Shown: positions 46,539 to 56,080, counted from the first letter of the stretch. The stretch is DNA of 64,000 nucleotides from Thalassotalea loyana (GCF_030161435.1 NZ_BSSV01000001.1:1-64000); one strand, 5' to 3'. Numbers and translations are program-made. The notes: generated from the sequence alone by a model not told the origin.

Positions 46539-47660
46539 ATGGTTTTAAACTGGTTTAAGCTAATCGGTAAATTACTCATTGCATTTGTTGTGATTATTTT
46601 ATTGATTGTAGCGATTTCATTGGCTTATGTAAGCTGGGCGCCTATCTTTGGTGGGACGCCAGATGCGCAAAGTCAAAATAAAATAAACCGCTCTGCTAAT
46701 TTCAATGGTGATATCTTTGTTAATTTAGTCCCGACTCAAGTTGCCACGCCAAATGACGCCTCGCAAACCCTATGGGCGACATTGCTTGATTTATTGATCC
46801 CTCCACCAGATAAAAACCCCCGCAAGCCACTACCAGCAGAACAATTGGTTAGCCTGAACAATGGCGACTATGTGTGGTTAGGCCATTCAAGTGTGGTGTT
46901 CAAGCAAGATGAATTGACTATTATGACTGATCCTGTGTTGCATCGAGCTTCACCTGTTTTTTTTGGTGGCAAGCCCTTTGCGCAAGAGGTGCCAATTGTA
47001 GCGAGTGATTTACCTAACCTTGATATTGTTTTAATTTCACATGATCACTATGACCATCTAGATAATGAAACACTTTTAGAGATAGACGATAAAGTCGGTC
47101 AGTATCTCGTACCACTGGGTGTAAAAGCGCACCTTCAGCGTTGGGGCATCGCTGATAATAAAATAGTTGAACTTGACTGGTATGAGTCGAAGGCGTTTGG
47201 TCCGTTAACTGTTGTGTTGACACCATCGCGGCATTTTAGTGGTAGAGGTTTAACCGATCGATTCAAAACGCTTTGGGGGTCATGGGTCGTCAAGAGCTCA
47301 GTTCAAACGATATATTTTAGTGGCGACGGTGGTTATTCTCCTGAGTTCGCTAAAATAGGTCAGCAATTTGGTCCATTTGATATCGCATTTTTAGAAGATG
47401 GTGCATATAACCAAGATTGGGCGCAAATTCATATGTTCCCTGAGCAGGCTGTGCAAGCTGCAATAGATTTAAATGCTGGGCTAGTGTTGCCGATTCACTG
47501 GGGCAAATATGACTTAGCGAGGCATCGTTGGACAGAGCCTGTAGAACGCATTAAAAAGGCCGCTCGCGAAGCAAATGTTGAGGTGACTACGCCTGTTATT
47601 GGCCAAGTCTTTCGCGTCGATGATTATCCTAAGAAATCTTGGTGGCTGGGTTATAAATAG
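46539..47660 (+). CDS. Membrane-anchored MBL-fold hydrolase, NAPE-PLD-like
   Basis: A protein of 373 residues with one N-terminal membrane helix (about 10-30) and a metallo-beta-lactamase fold. The zinc motifs are SHDHYDHLD, the His in TPSRHFSGRGLTDR, Asp in FSGDGG and the last His in PIHWGKYD. The arrangement RHFSGRGLTDRFKTLW and HMFPEQAVQA matches the NAPE-PLD/RomA-like family of N-acyl phospholipid hydrolases, so it may act on membrane lipids. It follows the serine hydrolase within 14 bases. A 12-bp perfect hairpin begins inside its last codons. Confidence 0.9.
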   Translation: MVLNWFKLIGKLLIAFVVIILLIVAISLAYVSWAPIFGGTPDAQSQNKINRSANFNGDIFVNLVPTQVATPNDASQTLWATLLDLLIPPPDKNPRKPLPAEQLVSLNNGDYVWLGHSSVVFKQDELTIMTDPVLHRASPVFFGGKPFAQEVPIVASDLPNLDIVLISHDHYDHLDNETLLEIDDKVGQYLVPLGVKAHLQRWGIADNKIVELDWYESKAFGPLTVVLTPSRHFSGRGLTDRFKTLWGSWVVKSSVQTIYFSGDGGYSPEFAKIGQQFGPFDIAFLEDGAYNQDWAQIHMFPEQAVQAAIDLNAGLVLPIHWGKYDLARHRWTEPVERIKKAAREANVEVTTPVIGQVFRVDDYPKKSWWLGYK

Positions 47661-47673
47661 TAGCCACCAAGAT
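47636..47673. terminator. Hairpin spanning the stop of the MBL-fold gene
   Basis: A 12-bp perfect inverted repeat, ATCTTGGTGGCT / AGCCACCAAGAT, with a 14-base loop containing the stop codon. Only weakly T-rich flanks follow (TTTCTT on the minus strand), so it is a possible rather than certain bidirectional terminator between convergent genes. Confidence 0.5.
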
Positions 47674-47704
47674 CTTAATCTAACCATCGCCTAAGACGAA
47701 TCAA

Positions 47705-49615
47705 TTAATCGAATTTACTCTCATAATTAATAGGTGGTGGCGTCCAACCGCGCTCATCACTATTATGTTTATCCATTCTATCTTTCGTCATCGCATGTTT
47801 TATTACATCTTCTAACTCGATGAATAACGTTCGATAGTCGGTGCTATACCTGTCTCCCTCATCTCTTTGTTGCCAGCTTTGATAGAGCTTTTCTGAGGCC
47901 ATATCTTCTGTTTTACAAAACGTTGATTTCTTTTGTTCAACACTAAATGGATGAAAGCCTAATTCAGTTAATGCGACTCCACCCATGCTTAATGCGGAGA
48001 AGTATGTTTCGTTAATCGTGACATCAGCACCTGCTTGCTTTAACTCATAGCCGTGGCCTTTATCAAAGGCACGCGCTAATATTTTTACGTTAGGGTGGCT
48101 GTGTTTAACATGATGTACAAGCGTCACAGCTTCATCTTTGTTATCGATCGCGACGACAATCATACTTGCGTCATCAATGCCCGCTGTATGGAGTAATTCT
48201 GGCCTTGTAGCGTCTCCAAAAAACGTTTTTATTTGGATCTGACGCATATTTTCAACTTGGGTGGCTTCATGATCTAAGACGACGGTTTTAACACCATTGG
48301 CAACGAGTAATCGATTGATGATTTGCCCAAAACGTCCTGCACCGGCAATGATAACTTTGCCTTGTTCATCAATTTCATCATAGTTTTTCTCATTACTGCT
48401 CGCCTGGTACTTGGGTAATATGATTTTTTCAAAAACAATGAACAATACTGGAGTTGAGCACATTGATAGCGCAACAACGAGCTGTAGGATGCCAACAATA
48501 TCGGCTGGAATAACGTTATTTTGGAAGCCAAAGCTTAATAAAACAAAACCGAATTCACCTGCTTGAGCCAAGCTTAATGAAAACAACCATCGGTCACTAT
48601 TTTGTATCTTAAAGGTCATCGCTAGACCCCATAAAACAGATGCTTTGATGAACATGACCATTACAGTCAGTGCTAAAATAAGGCCTAGATTATCGGCCAG
48701 AACGCCAAAATTGATACCGGCACCAACGGTGATGAAAAATAACCCAAGTAATAATCCTTTGAATGGCTCTATATTAGATTCTAATTCATGTCTAAATTCG
48801 CTGTTCGCAAGTACAACGCCGCCCAAGAAAGTTCCAAGTGCTGGCGACAGACCAACTAGGCTCATCGAGGCAGCAATACCAACAACAAGTAACAACGCGG
48901 TAGCAACAAAGACTTCGCGTAATCCAGAGCTAGCAACATAGTGAAATAATGGTCGTGAGACAAAATGGCCAAGTAATATGACACCCCCAATTGCACCAAT
49001 TATCACCATTGCATAAGCCCAAGAAGGCAACCCTGCAACCAAACTGAGCTCTTCATGATGGTCAGCACTTGCTTGCAATGCAGCACTTGCCTCGGCTAAC
49101 TCAGGTAACGCTAGCATTGGAATGAATGCGAGCATCGGAATCACAGCAATATCTTGCATGAGGAGGACAGAAAAGGCATTTTTACCGCCCTCCGTTTTAG
49201 TTAAGCCTTTTTCATTAAAGGTTTGCAGCACAATTGCAGTCGACGATAATGAAAAAATCAAACCGATCGCCAACGCAACCGTCCAAGGTTGGCCAAACAT
49301 TAACGCAATTATCGTGATAACCAATGTTGAAATTGATACTTGTAATCCGCCAAGTCCTAGTAGTTTATTGCGCATTTGCCATAACATTTTCGGCTCTAGC
49401 TCTAGGCCGACTAGAAACAACATCATGACTACACCAAACTCAGCAAAATGCTGAATTGTTACAGTTTCTTGGCCAACTAAACCTGTAATTGGGCCAATAA
49501 TAATTCCGGCAATTAGATAACCTAACACTGAGCCTAAACCCAATTTTTTTGCCAGCGGCACAATCACGACGGCAGCGGCTAAATAAATACACGCTTGGAT
49601 GAAGTAATAAGTCAT
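47705..49615 (-). CDS. Kef-type K+/H+ antiporter (CPA2) with TrkA-N domain
   Basis: A membrane protein of 636 residues. The transporter part (about 1-380) has the 12-13 helices of the CPA2 family, including GGKNAFSVLLMQDIAVIPML and the pore region near SPALGTFLGGV. The cytoplasmic part begins with a RCK/TrkA-N nucleotide fold, VIIAGAGRFGQIINRLL (about 404-520). Such proteins expel K+ in exchange for H+ and are held closed by glutathione, opening on electrophile adducts to acidify and protect the cell. The overlap with the ancillary flavoprotein (4 bases) supports the Kef assignment; B or C subtype is not decided. Confidence 0.92.
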   Translation of the reverse strand: MTYYFIQACIYLAAAVVIVPLAKKLGLGSVLGYLIAGIIIGPITGLVGQETVTIQHFAEFGVVMMLFLVGLELEPKMLWQMRNKLLGLGGLQVSISTLVITIIALMFGQPWTVALAIGLIFSLSSTAIVLQTFNEKGLTKTEGGKNAFSVLLMQDIAVIPMLAFIPMLALPELAEASAALQASADHHEELSLVAGLPSWAYAMVIIGAIGGVILLGHFVSRPLFHYVASSGLREVFVATALLLVVGIAASMSLVGLSPALGTFLGGVVLANSEFRHELESNIEPFKGLLLGLFFITVGAGINFGVLADNLGLILALTVMVMFIKASVLWGLAMTFKIQNSDRWLFSLSLAQAGEFGFVLLSFGFQNNVIPADIVGILQLVVALSMCSTPVLFIVFEKIILPKYQASSNEKNYDEIDEQGKVIIAGAGRFGQIINRLLVANGVKTVVLDHEATQVENMRQIQIKTFFGDATRPELLHTAGIDDASMIVVAIDNKDEAVTLVHHVKHSHPNVKILARAFDKGHGYELKQAGADVTINETYFSALSMGGVALTELGFHPFSVEQKKSTFCKTEDMASEKLYQSWQQRDEGDRYSTDYRTLFIELEDVIKHAMTKDRMDKHNSDERGWTPPPINYESKFD

Positions 49616-50238
49616 TTTGCTGGCTCCTGTGTTGGAGTGATCAGATCATTGATTGTTGTTAAGTCACTAATATTGCTTAGATCTAGCTCGGTTCGGCTTA
49701 ATTTTTCAAGTAAGCAGCGCCACTGGTTGAGATGATTATCTAACACGTCAGCAACTTTGTATGAACGTGAACTAAATAACGTGAAAGGAGGTAAGTACTT
49801 CATTCCGGTTAACGTTGCCGTTTGTTCAAGCGGCTGCAGTAGCTCTCGTACCGTAAAATGATTATATCCTTGAGCACGGTACGCTTCTTCTTTACCACCT
49901 GCGGTTAACGCGCAAATAAAGGTTTTCCCGTGTAAAGCGTTTCCCTCGCTGCCATATGCAAAGCCATATTCTAGAACAAGATCTTGCCACTCTTTGAGCA
50001 ACGACGGTGTTGAATACCAGTAAAAAGGAAATTGAAAAACAATGATGTCATGCTCGCGCAATCGTTTTTGTTCGGTATCAATATCAATATTAAACCTTGG
50101 GTATTCCGCATATAAATCAACTGCAGTAACAAAGTCGAGTGACTTTGCTAACTCAAACATAGGCTGGTTGACTTGAGAGCGGTTCATTGACGGGTGGGCA
50201 AAGAGTAATAGAATTTTTTTATTATCGTTTGAATTCAT
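49612..50238 (-). CDS. Kef ancillary flavoprotein (KefF/KefG family)
   Basis: A flavodoxin-fold quinone oxidoreductase-like protein of 208 residues. Signatures are LLLFAHPSMNRSQVN at the N-terminus, FQFPFYWYSTPSLLKEW, and ALHGKTFICALTAGG (FMN binding). Its family gives full activity to the adjacent Kef channel and can reduce electrophilic quinones. It overlaps the antiporter start by 4 bases and is the first gene of the pair. The sequence near LLQPLEQTATLTGMKYLPPF is common to both KefF and KefG, so no symbol is given. Confidence 0.92.
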   Translation of the reverse strand: MNSNDNKKILLLFAHPSMNRSQVNQPMFELAKSLDFVTAVDLYAEYPRFNIDIDTEQKRLREHDIIVFQFPFYWYSTPSLLKEWQDLVLEYGFAYGSEGNALHGKTFICALTAGGKEEAYRAQGYNHFTVRELLQPLEQTATLTGMKYLPPFTLFSSRSYKVADVLDNHLNQWRCLLEKLSRTELDLSNISDLTTINDLITPTQEPAK

Positions 50239-50381
50239 CGTGGGTGCTCATTGTGCTAACTCTTATTCAGTTTAGTAACTCTATGAATTAGTGTTAATTA
50301 ATTTTTCGTTAAAACATAATTAGTTTGTTATTAATACATATTGCATTAAGATGAATCAAACAGCTGTTTGAAGTGAGCAAA

Positions 50382-51221
50382 ATGGAATTAGGAACGCATT
50401 TTCAACATTGGTCGGCATCGGGAGAACCACTTCATTTTTACGGAGCTAATGGTTTTCCGACTGGCTGTTATCAAGAGTTATTGAGTTCACTCGCCCGAAA
50501 TTATGCGGTTTCGACATTATTTAATAGGGCGACATGGCCACATGTCAGTGTCCCCAAAAAGCTACATTGGCAAATTTATGCCGACGACCTTATTCACTTT
50601 ATAGAAACTAAGATAAAGCAACCTGTGATCGGGGTTGGTCATTCGATGGGCGCTACTGCAACAGTATTTGCCGCAGTGAAACGACCAGACTTATTCTCAA
50701 AACTTGTTCTTATCGAGCCGGCAATGACCTCTCCATTTTTGGCAAACGTCTTGAAAGTAGCGCCTTTTAAATTGAAGAAACGAATTCAACCTATCAAGTT
50801 TACCGTAGGTAAACCGTCATACTGGGAAAGTAAGCAGGCGTTTTACGACGATTGTCGACGTCGTCATGTATTTAAGCGTATTAATGATCATAACTTAGCC
50901 CTGTTGGCAGAGCATAGCTTGGTTGATGATGAAGAAAATGCGTATCGTTTGGCGTTTCCTAAAATTTGGGAAGCCAAAAATTATGCAACGGCACCAAGTT
51001 TATACAAGCAGTTGGGGCAGCTTGCCATGCCAACGACAGCAATTCGGGGTAAGCCATCGTTATATTTTTCTCAAAAAAGCTGGCAAACATGGCAAAGCGT
51101 TAGCCCTACCAGTCATTTTTTAGAAGACAAAAATTATGGTCACTTGATGCCGCTGGAGTCGCCCACAGATTGTCTCGCGTTAATTGAACAAGGCATTGAT
51201 CAAATGAGTTTGATAAAATAG
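50382..51221 (+). CDS. Alpha/beta hydrolase
   Basis: A cytoplasmic hydrolase of 279 residues. The nucleophile elbow is GVGHSMGAT, an oxyanion-type motif HFYGANGFPTGCYQ is near the N-terminus, and the likely catalytic His is in YGHLMPLES. No signal peptide. The substrate is unknown; esterase or lyase activity is compatible. A GTG nine bases earlier is possible, but the ATG with AAGTGAG upstream is preferred. It is divergent from the Kef operon and about 30 bases upstream of a DUF2986 gene. Confidence 0.88.
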   Translation: MELGTHFQHWSASGEPLHFYGANGFPTGCYQELLSSLARNYAVSTLFNRATWPHVSVPKKLHWQIYADDLIHFIETKIKQPVIGVGHSMGATATVFAAVKRPDLFSKLVLIEPAMTSPFLANVLKVAPFKLKKRIQPIKFTVGKPSYWESKQAFYDDCRRRHVFKRINDHNLALLAEHSLVDDEENAYRLAFPKIWEAKNYATAPSLYKQLGQLAMPTTAIRGKPSLYFSQKSWQTWQSVSPTSHFLEDKNYGHLMPLESPTDCLALIEQGIDQMSLIK

Positions 51222-51251
51222 TGCTATCAATGTCTTACTGATAACATTTAA

Positions 51252-51410
51252 ATGAACCGGAAAAAGAAAGTTAAGCAAACACTAAAAGCTAAAATAAAAA
51301 AGCAGAATGCCAAACTGCATAAAAGCAATAAGCCTAGGTATATCTCAAAAGCAGAGCGAGAAAAGATGGCACAGCAAGCCGAGCAGCAAAATGCCGAAGA
51401 TCAGACGTAA
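51252..51410 (+). CDS. DUF2986 small basic protein
   Basis: A product of 52 residues, extremely Lys-rich, beginning MNRKKKVKQTLKAKIKKQNA with the typical PRYISKAEREKMA motif. It matches the short DUF2986 family of gammaproteobacteria, of unknown function; the charge suggests nucleic acid or ribosome binding. It lies 30 bases after the hydrolase gene. Its last 10 bases overlap the stop of the convergent hemolysin III gene. No strong ribosome binding site is seen (AACATTTAA), so translation may depend on the upstream gene. Confidence 0.8.
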   Translation: MNRKKKVKQTLKAKIKKQNAKLHKSNKPRYISKAEREKMAQQAEQQNAEDQT

Positions 51411-52063
51411 TGCACCATCATGAAAAAGTGACAACTGGCGCCACCTAGTACGAAAACATGCCAGATAGCATGGTTAAATGGGATCTTTTTTTGTACATAG
51501 AAGTAGACGCCTGACGCATATACAGCGCCACCAACAGCGAGTAAAATCGTTCCACCTAACGATAATGCTTGATACAAGTGATGAATCACAAAGAGTGAAA
51601 TAAAGCCCATCCCTAAATAGGTGATTAATGAAACCACCTTGTATTGAGTGCCAAACTTGATTTTGAACCAAATACCAATAATCGCGAGGCTCCATATTAG
51701 GCCAAGCATACTGTAACCTAACGTACCTTGAAGCGTGACCGCCATTAATGGTGTGTAAGTGCCTGCGATTAGCAAGTAAATTGCACAATGGTCTAAGGTT
51801 TTAAGCACCTTCTTCGTTTTACTATGGGCAATCGCATGGTAGAGCGTTGAGGCTAAAAACAAAATGACAAGGCTAGCACCGTAAATAGCGAAGCTCGCAA
51901 TCCGAGACACATCACCCTCTAAGGTTGCCCAAAATACAAGTAAAGTTAATCCTGCTACGCTCAGCAGTGCACCAATACCATGACTTACGGCATTCGCTAT
52001 TTCTTCCGCGACTGAGTATGGCGCGTGCTCATTTTCCGGCAATTGAGTTGATGGTGATTGCAT
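51401..52063 (-). CDS. Hemolysin III / PAQR family membrane protein
   Basis: A seven-helix inner-membrane protein of 220 residues of the TrhA/YqfA type. The family's metal-site pieces are visible: NAVSHGIGALLS near the N-terminus, STLYHAI, HCAIYLLIAGTYTP, and a late HAIWHVFVLGGASCHF. The PAQR family has a zinc-dependent hydrolase-like site; in bacteria it affects membrane lipid balance rather than acting as a toxin. A longer frame reaches 52108, but the ATG at 52063 has AAAGGG 7 bases upstream. It stands alone. Confidence 0.93.
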   Translation of the reverse strand: MQSPSTQLPENEHAPYSVAEEIANAVSHGIGALLSVAGLTLLVFWATLEGDVSRIASFAIYGASLVILFLASTLYHAIAHSKTKKVLKTLDHCAIYLLIAGTYTPLMAVTLQGTLGYSMLGLIWSLAIIGIWFKIKFGTQYKVVSLITYLGMGFISLFVIHHLYQALSLGGTILLAVGGAVYASGVYFYVQKKIPFNHAIWHVFVLGGASCHFFMMVHYV

Positions 52064-52298
52064 AGTTAAACCCTTTGGCGTACACGTGTACGCTGAATAT
52101 ATTATCATCCACCGTTTAATAATTAAAGTTGTCTGACCAGTATTTCGTCGATTTCGGCGAGAGTTATAACGCTTGTAAACGATCGTTGTGCACTTTACGT
52201 ATCACCATGAAACAGTGAATTAGTGACAAAACGTAGTTGTCATCTTGACGGGTTTTTAACTAAATTTAACAGATAAGACATTGTTAACGAGGTGAAAA

Positions 52299-52709
52299 AT
52301 GCGCGAAAGTAAGGCATGTATGCATGGCTATTATCGTATCAGTTGCCAAAACAATATACTGTTCGCCACGCTAAAAGGCGCGTGGAATGAAGATACCGCC
52401 CATGCATATTGCCAAGACTTTAAACTCGAAGCAGAAGCCTTAACGAATAACAATTGGGGGCATTTAGTTTATTTGGCGGATTGGGAAATGGGTGTCCCGG
52501 GTGTCGACAAAATATTGGAGCCTTTGTTGTTCTGGTGCATTGAAAATAAGCTGACTCATGCAGCACATGTTATGGGGGCATCAAGAATCACTAAGAAGTA
52601 CGCAGCTAAAATCGTTCAAGAACGAGACCCGGTATTTACGAAAGGTGTTTTTCACGACGAGGCTGAAGCCGTTAGTTGGCTTGCAAGCATGGGTTATTCG
52701 CCAAAGTAG
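52299..52709 (+). CDS. STAS/SpoIIAA-like hypothetical protein
   Basis: A protein of 136 residues with alternating beta and alpha elements. The opening (YYRISCQNNILFATLKGAWNEDTAHAY) is like single-domain STAS or SpoIIAA-like proteins of proteobacteria. No membrane segment. AGGTG lies before the ATG. Function unknown; it sits next to another unknown gene (53 bases later), with which it may share a transcript. The 190 bases upstream separate it from the divergent hemolysin III gene. Confidence 0.7.
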   Translation: MRESKACMHGYYRISCQNNILFATLKGAWNEDTAHAYCQDFKLEAEALTNNNWGHLVYLADWEMGVPGVDKILEPLLFWCIENKLTHAAHVMGASRITKKYAAKIVQERDPVFTKGVFHDEAEAVSWLASMGYSPK

Positions 52710-52762
52710 ACGATTGTTGTTTGGATTTCGTATAACGATTAAATGTTTATGAAGGGCCAACG

Positions 52763-53296
52763 ATGGACACATTGACAATCAATAATGACAAAAATTTGTA
52801 TAGCGTCGACCATTTACCGTTAATTACTGTGTATGACGACAATTGGTTTTTACGCAATGATTATGACGTTTTATCGCCCGGACAACGCAATTATCTTGCG
52901 AGCTTTTTCAAACAAAATAACTTTGTGACAAAGACGGGAAAAACCATGTCGGATGGTCGATACACCGTGCATTTTCCTCGTCCTCAATCGAATCTCGCGA
53001 TTTCTGCTTACGATGCAAAGTTTATTGAATCGCCACAACGCGATATTTACTGTTTAACGCCGACTCAATTTGCTGAAGCACTCTTTTACTTCGGTATCAA
53101 TGAAACAGGTGAAGAGAATATTGTTGATAATGTGAAAGCGCTAATTGAAAAGTGTCCTTATAATATCGAGTGGCTTAGGGATATTAGTTACCGAACCCCG
53201 ATAGAGCAGGTCACGATTGAAACGTTCAATGAACTCATGGCATACCAAAAGCAAATCATTGAAAACAAATTCAAGAAAAAGAAAGCGTTAAAATAA
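52763..53296 (+). CDS. Hypothetical protein
   Basis: A protein of 177 residues, no family recognised. It is soluble, of mixed alpha/beta composition, and ends in a strongly basic tail (ENKFKKKKALK). The pattern LPLITVYDDNWFLRNDYDVLSPGQRN has no clear motif. A GAAGG lies a few bases before the ATG. It is 53 bases downstream of the SpoIIAA-like gene and 80 bases upstream of the acyltransferase gene, all in one direction. The length and coding quality are convincing; the role is not. Confidence 0.75.
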   Translation: MDTLTINNDKNLYSVDHLPLITVYDDNWFLRNDYDVLSPGQRNYLASFFKQNNFVTKTGKTMSDGRYTVHFPRPQSNLAISAYDAKFIESPQRDIYCLTPTQFAEALFYFGINETGEENIVDNVKALIEKCPYNIEWLRDISYRTPIEQVTIETFNELMAYQKQIIENKFKKKKALK

Positions 53297-53377
53297 AATT
53301 CACTGAATTCGTATGCAGTGACTTTTAGGGTTGAGTAGAAACAGTCTAGAGTGGATGTAGATTCAAAGGACTGCTCT

Positions 53378-54436
53378 ATGACAACTGATAATAATTATAT
53401 TCAACACCTTCACGCGTTCCGCGGTTTCGCTATTTTAAATGTCGTTGGTGCCCATGCATGGTCTTTCATGATTTTCTGGACTGGCGGACTTAACAATGAC
53501 GCTATCCCCTGGTTATTTTGGTTAACCGAAACTATTTTCCACGGCTCAACCTTATACTTTGCGATAATTTCTGGAGTGTTATTTAGTCTGGTACTTAAAC
53601 AGAAGAGTTGGCGCAGTTTTTATCGTAGCAAATTGATGTACGTTATTGCGCCATACTTGGTCATGTCGCTCTTTCTAACGGCATACTATTGGCAATACAT
53701 TTCGCAACAGGCATCCATCGACAATTCGTTAGTCGGTTTTATGAAGGTAGCGGCAAACAGCGTGATATTTGGCAAAGCAGATATACATTTTTGGTATATT
53801 CCAGTGCTTGCTGTATTGTTTTTGCTAACACCGTTATTGAAGCACCTCACGACGAGCCACAAGTTCATTGTTTGGGGCCTACTATTGGCACCGCTCGTGA
53901 TTTCCCGAAGTCCATTTCCGGATTTTTTAAAAGTTCAGTCCTTTGTGTATTTTGCTTGTGCTTACTTTCTTGGCATGGTGGTTGGCCAATATTACGAAGA
54001 CGTCAAAGCATTCGTTTCACGTTATTGGGCTTGGTTGGTTTGGGCCATGATAGTTTGCTCTTGCGCGTTATACGCGTTGTACCATCATAATTACCAAGTC
54101 TCAGGCATGTTCTCTATTCGGCAATCACTGGTTTATGTTCAAAAGGTCATTATTGCGCTTTTGATGCTCTATTGGTTGTCAAAAATAGAGATGAAATTAC
54201 CTCAATGGCTTAACTCGCTGGGTAGCTATGCGTTTGCGATATTTTTCATGCATGTTGTTTTTATGGGATTTGTTATCCAATTTGCCCGCTCAAGTGTTGA
54301 AGTTAATCGGACCGTTGCCACGATCGCTTTGTACGGTAGTTTGAGTTTTCTCGTCGCTATTATAGGTAGCATTGCTGTCGCATGGACAATGAAGAAACTC
54401 TTTAAAAAACGTTCAAGAATATTGATTGGTGCTTGA
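53378..54436 (+). CDS. Acyltransferase 3 family membrane protein
   Basis: An integral membrane protein of 352 residues with about ten helices. The family hallmark is the opening HLHAFRGFAILNVVGAHAWS (first helix, with the catalytic-type His of RGxAxxxVxxxH), and the pattern of hydrophobic helices follows the Acyl_transf_3 domain. Members move acyl groups onto sugars or peptidoglycan at the periplasmic face. The target cannot be told here, as no glycan cluster is adjacent. A GTG at 53351 is open, but the ATG at 53378 with AAAGGA 7 bases upstream is better. The tail is basic (KKLFKKRSR). Confidence 0.88.
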   Translation: MTTDNNYIQHLHAFRGFAILNVVGAHAWSFMIFWTGGLNNDAIPWLFWLTETIFHGSTLYFAIISGVLFSLVLKQKSWRSFYRSKLMYVIAPYLVMSLFLTAYYWQYISQQASIDNSLVGFMKVAANSVIFGKADIHFWYIPVLAVLFLLTPLLKHLTTSHKFIVWGLLLAPLVISRSPFPDFLKVQSFVYFACAYFLGMVVGQYYEDVKAFVSRYWAWLVWAMIVCSCALYALYHHNYQVSGMFSIRQSLVYVQKVIIALLMLYWLSKIEMKLPQWLNSLGSYAFAIFFMHVVFMGFVIQFARSSVEVNRTVATIALYGSLSFLVAIIGSIAVAWTMKKLFKKRSRILIGA

Positions 54437-54673
54437 ACGTGAAATGCCAGTTCTACGCTTTTAAGGTATGTTTGATGTCTTACTTTATTTGCTTATAAAA
54501 GCACTAAGTAGATGTAATTTATATAAAATCTAATTATGCTAGACAATGTTATTGAGTGATTGGCCACCAAAAGAAACTACACTTTTATACAGTTTTCCAC
54601 AATCCAATACGCCTTTGTCAGATTGAGGTCATTATCATTCAATGACAATTAATTACATTTACTGGAAGGAAAC

Positions 54674-55477
54674 GTGAATATTTTTAAGCGCTTTAAAAAA
54701 ACCGCTCAAGTGCTAAGTCTTGTTGGTTTTTTAGTACCTGCTCTAGCATTGGCCGAAGAGGGCAATGTGCGAGATGGTGCATATTTGGATATTGGTATAG
54801 CGTGGGGACATCAGTCAGACCCGTTTATTTATGATGATGAGGACGATTCTGGCCTTGATTTGCTAATCAATGGTCGATACCAAAAGTACGGTCTATTTGT
54901 TGAGTTCCCTCACGGTACATCTAAACAACAGGCCACCATTCTATCTTTGGGTTACAACTTTCTAAATACTGAACATTGGTCATATGATTTGCAATTGGCC
55001 ATGAACCATAGGGACCTAGACCATCAATTACCCGTTACCAACCGAGTGAGTCGACGGGTTAGTCACTCTAAGCTGGGTCTACGCGCATTAGGGGATTATG
55101 ACAATACACATATCAAATTGATTGTTGCAGGCGCGAGTGGCGACCAAGATGGTGGCTTGTATGCTTCTGCTTGGTTTAGTCAAGAATACCTTTATTATAA
55201 TTGGAACTTCTATGGCAGCTTAGGGATTGAGTATCGTAATGAAGATGTTGTTAATTATTTCTATGGAATTAACGAAGTAGAGGGCTTACCTTATTATCGA
55301 GGTGAAGCTGGGCTTGAATATACTGGCCAATTAGGCACAAGTTATCCGATCAATGAAGATTGGGTATTTGAAGCGTTTGTCCGTACAACACTTTTGCCAT
55401 CGGGCATTAGTGACAGTCCATTAGTCGATGGAAATACCGTTATTGATGCAGCGTTGGTGGTGAAGTATGTTTTCTAA
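54674..55477 (+). CDS. MipA/OmpV family outer-membrane protein
   Basis: A beta-barrel protein of 267 residues with signal peptide (about 1-27, ALALAEEG) and alternating strands ending in the outer-membrane signature VVKYVF with a C-terminal Phe. Family members scaffold murein enzymes or act as porins. The start is GTG with a strong GGAAGG upstream. It overlaps the next (DUF3019) gene by 11 bases. In Shewanella and relatives MipA, DUF3019, a response regulator and a histidine kinase form one block; here a serine hydrolase lies between. Expression under that two-component pair is likely. Confidence 0.9.
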   Translation: MNIFKRFKKTAQVLSLVGFLVPALALAEEGNVRDGAYLDIGIAWGHQSDPFIYDDEDDSGLDLLINGRYQKYGLFVEFPHGTSKQQATILSLGYNFLNTEHWSYDLQLAMNHRDLDHQLPVTNRVSRRVSHSKLGLRALGDYDNTHIKLIVAGASGDQDGGLYASAWFSQEYLYYNWNFYGSLGIEYRNEDVVNYFYGINEVEGLPYYRGEAGLEYTGQLGTSYPINEDWVFEAFVRTTLLPSGISDSPLVDGNTVIDAALVVKYVF

Positions 55478-55889
55478 AATCACCAATATTTTGAGTTTGT
55501 TTGTAAAAGTGGTCGGATTGTTTAGCCTCTCAAGTGTTTTTTTAGTTGCCCATGCGCAGCAACAAGAGTCGATAGCTGAGCTTATTATCAAACCGACAAA
55601 ATGTGTTTCTTTAAAGCAAGATCAAGTCTGTTTTGTTAATGTCGATATTACATGGCGAGCGCCAGAAACTGGTGATTACTGTGTTTCCTCTTCGCAGCAA
55701 ACTGAGCCGCTCCAGTGTTGGTCGTCAACCCAAAAAGGTCAGTTATCACAAGAGGTTGAAATGTCGAAAGACGTCATCTTTAAGCTAACCAATGATGCTG
55801 GAGACAAAGTGATTGTAACAACTGTGTTGCCGCTTGCTTGGGTTTATAAAAAGGAAAAATTCTCGCACTCTTCATGGCGAATTTTCTAG
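55467..55889 (+). CDS. DUF3019 exported protein
   Basis: A protein of 140 residues with signal peptide (about 1-30) and a small beta-sandwich marked by LIIKPTKCVSLKQDQVCFVN, VDITWRAPETGDYC and PLQCW. The Cys pairs probably form disulfides in the periplasm. DUF3019 is of unknown function and commonly follows a MipA-type gene. The start overlaps the previous gene by 11 bases, so translation is coupled. It ends at a strong terminator. Confidence 0.88.
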   Translation: MFSKITNILSLFVKVVGLFSLSSVFLVAHAQQQESIAELIIKPTKCVSLKQDQVCFVNVDITWRAPETGDYCVSSSQQTEPLQCWSSTQKGQLSQEVEMSKDVIFKLTNDAGDKVIVTTVLPLAWVYKKEKFSHSSWRIF

Positions 55890-55913
55890 TACCAGAGTAG
55901 ACATTATCACTAT

Positions 55914-55953
55914 AAAAGCGCACTGATATTTCAAATCAGTGCGCTTTTTTTTT
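55914..55953 (+). terminator. Intrinsic terminator after DUF3019 gene
   Basis: A 14-bp perfect stem (AAAAGCGCACTGAT with its complement), a 7-base loop and a run of nine T's. It separates the mipA-DUF3019 pair from the hydrolase gene, so the regulator genes downstream need their own promoter. Confidence 0.92.
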
Positions 55954-56080
55954 GGCTCATTGCTTTGAAAAAACATGTGTTACAAAAAGCTACATTTTTG
56001 AATATTTTTATACGCAATTGAAAATCCTAATTTTTTATCATCTTCGTTGTTGGATAAAATAAATTAATAAGGATTTCTTC

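Noticed and set aside
54610-54650. Partial Fur-like palindrome (TCATTATCATT) upstream of the MipA/OmpV gene
   Set aside because: Only one half matches the Fur consensus well; in AT-rich DNA this is expected by chance.
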